Both the position numbers and the translations under genes were made by a program. Positions 32,546 to 37,569 of a stretch of 37,569 nt of DNA are shown here, piece after piece (the first letter of the stretch is position 1; each line of letters opens with the position of its first letter). The notes under the pieces were generated by a model that did no database searches, was not told the DNA's origin, and saw only the letters and a program-made list of their open reading frames with translations. The stretch is taken from positions 1 through 37,569 of the forward strand of contig NZ_LAVK01000027.1 in NCBI RefSeq assembly GCF_001083795.1, in the 5' to 3' direction. Source of the stretch: Streptomyces sp. SBT349. Its GTDB lineage: Bacteria > Actinomycetota > Actinomycetes > Streptomycetales > Streptomycetaceae.

Positions 32546-33577
32546 TCACCGGGGCGGCGTCGCCGAGCTGCGCCGGGCGATGAAAGTCGGCGCGATGAGG
32601 TGGTGACGCGGCCGCTCCCCGCCGATCATGCCGACGAGCACGTCGATGGACGTACGGCCGAGTGCGACGAAGTCCTGCCGCACCGTCGTCAGGGAGGGAA
32701 CCAGGTACTCCGCCCCCCTGATGTCGTCGAAGCCGACGAGCGAGACGTCCCCGGGGACCGCCACACCCTCCTCCGCGAACGCCGCGAGCACGCCCATCGC
32801 CATCTGGTCGTTCCCGGCGAAGAGGGCCGTCGGCCGCCGCGTGCGGCGCGCCACCTCCCGCCCCAGCCGGTAGCCGCTCGCGGCCGTGAAGTCCCCCTCC
32901 AGCATCTCCGGCGACGCCACTCCGGCCTCCCGCATCTCCGCCCGCCAGCCGTCCACCCGCGCGCGGGCGTCGAAGGCGGTCAGCCGCCCCGTCAGGTGCA
33001 CGATGTCCCGGTGCCCCAGCTCCAGCAGATGGCGCGTGGCGAGCCTGGCGCCCAGCTCCTGGTCCAGCTCGACGGAACCGATGGACGCGTTCGCGAGGTC
33101 GCCGGACATGACCACGGTCATGGGCACCCGCGTGACCATGCGCTCCAGGGCGCTCGCCACCACCGGGCGATCGGCGATGACCGCGACGCCCTCGGCCGCC
33201 TGGCTGGTCAACCGGTCCACCGTGGCGGCGAGTTGGTCGGCGTCGCCGCCCTGCCAGCTGCTCATGTGCACGAAGTAGCCGGCCCGCCGCGCCGCCTCCT
33301 CGACGCCGAGCAGGATGCGAGGGAGCTCGAAGAGCTCGGACCCCGCGATGACCAGGCCGAGGGTCATCGACCGGCCGCGCTTCAGCGACCGCGCCAGGTC
33401 GTTGCGGCGGTACCCCAGGCGCTCGATGGCCGCCATCACGCGCTCCCGGGTCCGCGGTCGCACCGACGGGTGGTCGTTGAGCACGCGGCTGACGGTGACG
33501 TGCGCCACGCCCGCTTCCCTGGCGACGTCCACCATGCTCGGGGGACGTGCCGAACGCGCTGGACCCCGCTCGGACAC
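32546..33577 (-). CDS. LacI family regulator of the adjacent Rha-type importer
   Basis: 343 aa. The helix-turn-helix is at residues ~13-35 (SMVDVAREAGVAHVTVSRVL), the hinge at ~57-65 (RRNDLARSLKRG), and a full effector domain follows (TLGLVIAGSELFELPRIL, GHRDIVHLTGRL, RPTALFAGNDQMAMGV, PGDVSLVGFDDI, LTTVRQDFVALG). GTG at 33577 with GGAG upstream is preferred over 33829, which would pass through the divergent promoter. It faces the ABC importer operon; the operator at 33838 is its likely target. Confidence 0.92.
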   Translation of the reverse strand: MSERGPARSARPPSMVDVAREAGVAHVTVSRVLNDHPSVRPRTRERVMAAIERLGYRRNDLARSLKRGRSMTLGLVIAGSELFELPRILLGVEEAARRAGYFVHMSSWQGGDADQLAATVDRLTSQAAEGVAVIADRPVVASALERMVTRVPMTVVMSGDLANASIGSVELDQELGARLATRHLLELGHRDIVHLTGRLTAFDARARVDGWRAEMREAGVASPEMLEGDFTAASGYRLGREVARRTRRPTALFAGNDQMAMGVLAAFAEEGVAVPGDVSLVGFDDIRGAEYLVPSLTTVRQDFVALGRTSIDVLVGMIGGERPRHHLIAPTFIARRSSATPPR

Positions 33578-33794
33578 ACGACTCCACTCCCGACCGGCCC
33601 CGTGGCCGACGACCAGGGCACTGTATCCCCCCGCCCAAAGCCCCGGCGGGGACGGCCTCGTCGCAGGTCCCGGCCCCTGCGACCGCGCCGGTGGCGTGGG
33701 GTGGGCCGGGGCACTCGGGCACCCTCGGCCAAGGCTCGAACGGCGCCCGAAACTTCGAACAACTCCCTGGCCAGAACCGTTATCTTCGGGGGCC

Positions 33795-33824
33795 TTGACG
33801 GTGCGATATGGCCTTGCGTAGCGT
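33795..33824 (+). promoter_or_regulatory. Promoter of the ABC importer operon
   Basis: TTGACG (33795-33800), an 18-bp spacer and TAGCGT (33819-33824). The expected start is near 33831, immediately before the operator. Confidence 0.6.
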
Positions 33825-33837
33825 CCCATTCGTATCG

Positions 33838-33851
33838 CTGAAACGATTCAG
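33838..33851. promoter_or_regulatory. LacI-type operator of the ABC importer operon
   Basis: CTGAA-ACGA-TTCAG with perfect 5-bp arms, close to the LacI-family pattern TGAAACG-TTCA. Placed just after the predicted transcription start and 15 bp before the ATG, it would block both initiation and elongation when bound. Confidence 0.65.
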
Positions 33852-33866
33852 AAACGGTGATGGCAC

Positions 33867-35402
33867 ATGGTGGTGTCGCCCCGCACGCAGGTGAACGACT
33901 CCGTTCCCCGGCCCGTTGTCACGCTGCGCGGCGTCTGGAAGAGCTTCGGTGCCGTGGCCGCGCTGCGCGACGCGCGCCTCGACCTCTTCGGCGGTGAGGC
34001 GCATGCCCTGGTGGGCGAGAACGGCGCGGGGAAGTCGACGCTCATCAAGATCCTCGCCGGCGTGCACCGGCCGGACGCGGGCGTGCTCGAACTCGACGGC
34101 CGGCCGGTGGAGTTCCACAGTCCCAGCGAGGCCAGGGCCGCCGGCCTGGCGGTGATCTACCAGGAGCCCGCGCTCTTCCCCGATCTGACCGTCGCCGAGA
34201 ACCTCTTCGTGGGCAGGCAGCCGCGGGGCCGCTTCGGGCGTATCGACGAGGCGGCGATGAACGGGGAGGCGCGGGAGCTCTTCCGTCGCCTCGCCGTGGA
34301 GATCGATCCGGCACGGCCGGCCCGCGGCATGTCGATCGCCGACCAGCAGATCGTCGAGATCGCCAAGGCCATCTCGCTGGATGCCCGTGTCCTGATCATG
34401 GACGAGCCCACGGCGGCCCTCTCCGGTGTCGAGGTGGAGCGGCTGTTCGTGGTGGCCCGTGCGCTGCGCGACGAGGGAACCGCGGTGCTGTTCATCTCGC
34501 ACCGGTTCTCGGAGGTCGAGGCATTGTGCCAGCGGGTGACGGTCATGCGTGACGGCGCGCATGTGTCCACTGATCTGCTGGCCGACGTCTCGATCGACCA
34601 GATCGTGCGCCGCATGGTCGGTCGCGAGCTCGACGCGCTGTTCGTCAAGCAGGAGGTCGAGCCGGGCGAGGTCGTGCTGGAGGTGGAGGGCCTGTCCCGC
34701 GCCGGGGTGTACCAGGACGTCTCGTTCCAGGTGCGCGGCGGCGAGATCGTCGCCCTGGCCGGCCTGGTCGGCGCCGGTCGCTCCGAGGTGGCGCAGGGTG
34801 TCTTCGGAGTGGACTCGCGCGACGGCGGAACCGTGCGCGTCGCCGGGCGCGTTCTGCCCGCCGGCAGCCCGCGGGCCGCGATGGCGGCGGGGGTGGCTCT
34901 GGTCCCGGAGGACCGCCGGCAGCAGGGGCTGGTGCTCGACCTGTCCATCCTGCGCAACACCACGCTGCCGCGCGCCCGCGGGCTGTCGAGGTTCGGCTTC
35001 CTGACCGGGGGCGCCGAGCGTCGCGAGGCCCGCGAGTGGACGCGCCGGCTCCGGACGAAGTACGGCGATCTCGGCGACCCGGTGGGCACGCTCTCCGGGG
35101 GCAACCAGCAGAAGGTCGTCCTGGCGAAGTGGCTGTCCACCCGTCCGAAGGTGCTGATCGTCGACGAGCCGACGCGCGGCATCGACATCGGGACGAAGGC
35201 CGAGGTGCACCGGCTCATGAGCGAGCTCGCCGCGGAGGGCGTGGCGATCCTGATGATCTCCTCCGAACTCCCCGAGGTCCTCGGCATGGCCGACCGGGTG
35301 CTCGTCATGCGGGAGGGCAGGCTCGTCGCCGAGCTCCCCCGTGCCGAGGCGACCGAGGAAGCCGTGATCTTCGCGGCGACGGGTCAGGAGGCGGCGGCAT
35401 GA
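33867..35402 (+). CDS. Sugar ABC importer ATP-binding protein, RbsA/RhaT-type (two fused NBDs)
   Basis: 511-aa duplicated ATPase of the CUT2 family. NBD1 has Walker [10 protein letters not shown] at 50-58, signature-like [14 protein letters not shown] and Walker [16 protein letters not shown]2 has the family's usual degenerate Walker A (GAGRSE, no Lys), then signature [14 protein letters not shown] and [19 protein letters not shown]. It energises the two permeases encoded directly downstream; ATGA overlap links it to the first. With separate paired permeases and the pectin lyase nearby, rhamnose is the most likely substrate, although ribose or xylose-type sugars remain possible. Confidence 0.93.
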   Translation: MVVSPRTQVNDSVPRPVVTLRGVWKSFGAVAALRDARLDLFGGEAHALVGENGAGKSTLIKILAGVHRPDAGVLELDGRPVEFHSPSEARAAGLAVIYQEPALFPDLTVAENLFVGRQPRGRFGRIDEAAMNGEARELFRRLAVEIDPARPARGMSIADQQIVEIAKAISLDARVLIMDEPTAALSGVEVERLFVVARALRDEGTAVLFISHRFSEVEALCQRVTVMRDGAHVSTDLLADVSIDQIVRRMVGRELDALFVKQEVEPGEVVLEVEGLSRAGVYQDVSFQVRGGEIVALAGLVGAGRSEVAQGVFGVDSRDGGTVRVAGRVLPAGSPRAAMAAGVALVPEDRRQQGLVLDLSILRNTTLPRARGLSRFGFLTGGAERREAREWTRRLRTKYGDLGDPVGTLSGGNQQKVVLAKWLSTRPKVLIVDEPTRGIDIGTKAEVHRLMSELAAEGVAILMISSELPEVLGMADRVLVMREGRLVAELPRAEATEEAVIFAATGQEAAA

Positions 35403-36466
35403 ACGTAGCCGCTTCATCCTCGTCGGGCACCGCACCGCCGCCTGGGGAGCCAGGAGAACCGGACACGCGGACGGGCTCGGCGGCCCTGGACGCGGTCCTG
35501 CGCTTCCGCGAGCTGGGGCTCGTGGTGACGCTCGTCCTGCTGGTCGGCGCGACGACGGTGTCCAACGCGAACTTCCTCTCCCAGCAGAGCATCCGCGACA
35601 TCCTCCTGGCGACGGCGATCACGCTGCTGCTCGCCTGCGGGATGACGCTGGTCGTGGTCAGCAGGGGCATCGACCTCTCGGTCGGCTCGGTGCTCGGGCT
35701 CTCCGCCTTCGGCACGGCCACGCTGCTCAGGGAGCATCCGGGGCTCCCCGTGCCGGTCGCCCTGCTGGTCGGCGTCGCCATCGGCGCGGCGTGCGGCGCG
35801 GTCAACGGCGTGGTCATCGCCTACGGCAAGGTCCCCGCCCTGGTGGCGACGCTCGGCACGCTCTACGTCTTCCGCGGGGTCGTCTACTTCTGGGCCGGCG
35901 GGTCGCGGATCAGCGCCGGGGACATGCCGCGCGGCTTCCTCGACTTCGGCACCGCCCGGATCCTGGGCGTCCCCTATCTGTTCCTCATCGGCCTGGCCGT
36001 GCTGGTCGTCGTCGGGCAGTTCCTGCGGCGGTACCGCACGGGGCGCGATCTGTATGCCATCGGTTCGAGCGGCGAGGCGGCGCGGCTGGCCGGTATCGGG
36101 ATCAACAGCCGGCTCATGCTCGCCTACGTGGCCAGCGGTGCGCTGGCGGGACTGGGTGGCGTGCTCTACGCGGCCCGTTACGGCACCGTCGACGCCTCCG
36201 CCGGCACCGGCATGGAGCTGAACATCGTGGCCGCCGTGGTCGTCGGCGGCGTCGCGATCTTCGGCGGCAGCGGCAGCGTCTACGGCGCGGCCCTCGGCGC
36301 CCTCCTGCTCACCGTCATCAACAACGCGCTGCCCGTGCTCGGCATCGACCAGTTCTGGCAGCGGGCGATCGTCGGCGTCCTGATCATCGCCGCCATCGCG
36401 CTCGACCGCCTCGTCGCCCTCCGCGTCGCGGAGTCGCTACGGAAGAAGGATTCCCATGTCCGCTGA
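35399..36466 (+). CDS. Sugar ABC importer permease 1 (RhaP-like)
   Basis: 355-aa CUT2/BPD_transp_2 permease with about ten hydrophobic helices. Family motifs are [21 protein letters not shown] near 80-100, [20 protein letters not shown], and late [20 protein letters not shown] and [16 protein letters not shown]. The cytoplasmic N-terminus (~35 residues) is Ser/Pro/Gly-rich. ATG overlaps the ATPase stop (ATGA). It works as a heterodimer with the next gene, an arrangement known from rhamnose importers (RhaP/RhaQ). Confidence 0.9.
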   Translation: MNVAASSSSGTAPPPGEPGEPDTRTGSAALDAVLRFRELGLVVTLVLLVGATTVSNANFLSQQSIRDILLATAITLLLACGMTLVVVSRGIDLSVGSVLGLSAFGTATLLREHPGLPVPVALLVGVAIGAACGAVNGVVIAYGKVPALVATLGTLYVFRGVVYFWAGGSRISAGDMPRGFLDFGTARILGVPYLFLIGLAVLVVVGQFLRRYRTGRDLYAIGSSGEAARLAGIGINSRLMLAYVASGALAGLGGVLYAARYGTVDASAGTGMELNIVAAVVVGGVAIFGGSGSVYGAALGALLLTVINNALPVLGIDQFWQRAIVGVLIIAAIALDRLVALRVAESLRKKDSHVR

Positions 36467-37520
36467 ATCCGCGTCCGCCGCACCGCCGTCCCCGCGCCTC
36501 TCCTTCGGGCGGCTGGCCACCTGGGACGTCGGGGTGGTCGTCGTCACGGTCCTCACCCTCGTCATCGCGTCGGGCACGGTGGAACAGTTCGGCACGACAC
36601 GGAACTTCTCGTTCCTCATCCTCGACCTGACGCCGATCCTCGTTCTGGCCCTGCCCATGACGCTGATCATCATGACGGGGGAGATCGACCTGTCGGTCGC
36701 CAGCACGGTGGGACTGACCAGCGCCCTGATGGGCGAGATGTGGAACAACGGTCTCCCGCTGGAGACGATCATGCCGCTGGGCGTGCTGGCCGGAGCGGTG
36801 CTCGGCCTGGTCAACGGATTCTTCGTGACGGTGCTCGGCCTGCCGTCCCTGGCGGTCACGATCGGCACGCTCGCCCTCTACCGGGGGCTGGCCTACGTCC
36901 TGCTCGGTGACACGGCCGTGGCCGACTTCCCCCGGGACTTCACCGGCTGGGCCATCGGCTCGATGAACGGCACCTGGGTCCCGAACGTCGTCATCCCGAT
37001 CGTCGTGCTCATCGTGGTCTTCACGATCGTGCTGCACGCCACGCCCGTCGGACGGTCCATCCACGCGATCGGCGCCAACGACACCGCGGCGTCGTTCGCG
37101 GGCATCCCCGTCGAACGGGTCAAGCTCTGGCTGTACGTCGTCTCGGGCGCCGTCGCCGGCCTGGTCGGCGTCTTCTGGACGCTGCGGTACTCCAGCGCGC
37201 GGGCCGACAACGCCGACGGGCTCGAACTGACCGTGGTCGCGGCCGTGCTGCTCGGTGGCGTCTCGATCTTCGGCGGCAAGGGCACGATGTCCGGCGTGAT
37301 CGCCGGCGTCGTCCTGCTCGCGTCGCTGCACAACGCGCTCCGGCTGGCGGACGTCTCCGCCGACGCCCTGACCATCGTGACCGGATCGCTGCTCATCCTG
37401 TCCGTGCTCGTACCCAACCTGACCGGGGCCGTCCGCGCCGGACTCGACCGCCGCAAACGTCCCCGCCGCGTCCGAGGGGCGGCGGCGGACACGCCGGCAG
37501 GCGGAGCACCACCGCACTGA
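36456..37520 (+). CDS. Sugar ABC importer permease 2 (RhaQ-like)
   Basis: 354-aa permease homologous to but clearly different from the previous one. It has MTLIIMTGEIDLSVASTVGL, NGFFVTVLGLPSLAVTIGTL, then ALYRGLAYVLLGDTAVADFP (a stretch I associate with RhaQ proteins), and ELTVVAAVLLGGVSIFGGKG. Its ATG lies 11 bp inside the preceding gene with AGAAGGA upstream. The C-terminal ~35 residues are basic and then Ala/Gly/Pro-rich. No periplasmic binding protein gene follows within the window. Confidence 0.9.
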   Translation: MSAESASAAPPSPRLSFGRLATWDVGVVVVTVLTLVIASGTVEQFGTTRNFSFLILDLTPILVLALPMTLIIMTGEIDLSVASTVGLTSALMGEMWNNGLPLETIMPLGVLAGAVLGLVNGFFVTVLGLPSLAVTIGTLALYRGLAYVLLGDTAVADFPRDFTGWAIGSMNGTWVPNVVIPIVVLIVVFTIVLHATPVGRSIHAIGANDTAASFAGIPVERVKLWLYVVSGAVAGLVGVFWTLRYSSARADNADGLELTVVAAVLLGGVSIFGGKGTMSGVIAGVVLLASLHNALRLADVSADALTIVTGSLLILSVLVPNLTGAVRAGLDRRKRPRRVRGAAADTPAGGAPPH

Positions 37521-37540
37521 GCACCGGGACGTCCCGGTGC
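37521..37540. terminator. 20-bp perfect palindrome after the permease operon
   Basis: GCACCGGGACGTCCCGGTGC starts at the first base after the stop codon. Probably a hairpin terminator or attenuator; because other importer genes may follow outside the window, a partial terminator or operator is possible. Confidence 0.5.
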
Positions 37541-37569
37541 CCCGCCGAGCCGGTCGCACCATCCCGCCC

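Noticed and set aside
32546..33829. 427-residue form of the second LacI regulator
   Set aside because: The extension would be translated from the divergent promoter region and displaces the helix-turn-helix from its usual N-terminal position.

Overview
The window is about 37.6 kb of very GC-rich DNA. Codons almost always end in G or C, GTG starts are common, and neighbouring genes overlap by ATGA or GTGA. Gene content (DUF397/Scr1-type regulator pair, F420-dependent LLM oxidoreductase, CebR-type operator, secreted plant-polysaccharide enzymes, many LacI regulators, Imm-5-like protein) points to a Streptomyces or close relative. It reads as accessory chromosomal DNA with several decayed genes and no rRNA, tRNA, CRISPR array or intact mobile element.

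Layout. 1-6.1 kb: a minus-strand inositol-phosphatase-family enzyme, a coiled-coil hypothetical protein and a gamma-glutamyltransferase; then, on plus, a Sir2 deacetylase and a secreted Cip1-like polysaccharide-active protein behind a perfect CebR box (TGGGAGCGCTCCCA). 6.1-10 kb: an SDR oxidoreductase, a beta-trefoil-like protein followed by a decayed ORF, an XRE/DUF5753 regulator with its DUF397 partner, and a divergent set of three tiny overlapping genes, two of them paralogues. 10.2-12.7 kb: an LLM oxidoreductase and dihydropyrimidinase pair (cyclic ureide degradation). 12.7-14.2 kb: debris (frameshifted IS256-type transposase, an unexplained inverted repeat) and a small secreted Cys protein.

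14.2-17.9 kb is a copper-type locus: an MFS exporter, a C-terminal CsoR-like scrap, CopZ, a secreted His-rich duplicated protein, and a frameshifted, truncated CopA ATPase. Four ATACCCC...GGGGTAT operators lie here, two of them inside the -35/-10 spacers of divergent promoters. 18-20.3 kb: a shrunken VOC gene coupled to an FAD amine/amino-acid oxidase, and an orphan Imm-5-like immunity protein. 20.5-22.6 kb: a carotenoid oxygenase divergent from a PadR regulator, sharing short palindromes. 22.7-26.7 kb: a STAND/NLR-like NTPase with TPRs and a possible N-terminal amyloid-type signalling motif, convergent with a GT-B/CDP-glycerol-transferase-like gene. The predicted 5' UTR of the latter is a 93-bp heptamer array able to form G-quadruplexes. 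27-27.8 kb: an ArsR plus SRPBCC pair.

27.8-37.5 kb forms a rhamnogalacturonan/rhamnose module: LacI regulator, secreted PL11 rhamnogalacturonan lyase, aldo/keto reductase, second LacI regulator, and a divergent Rha-type ABC importer (fused ATPase and two permeases), with LacI-type operators at both divergent promoters. The expected logic is extracellular pectin backbone cleavage, import of the released sugar, and two local repressors. The binding protein and catabolic enzymes are not in the window.

All functions are from reading the sequence; no database search was run.
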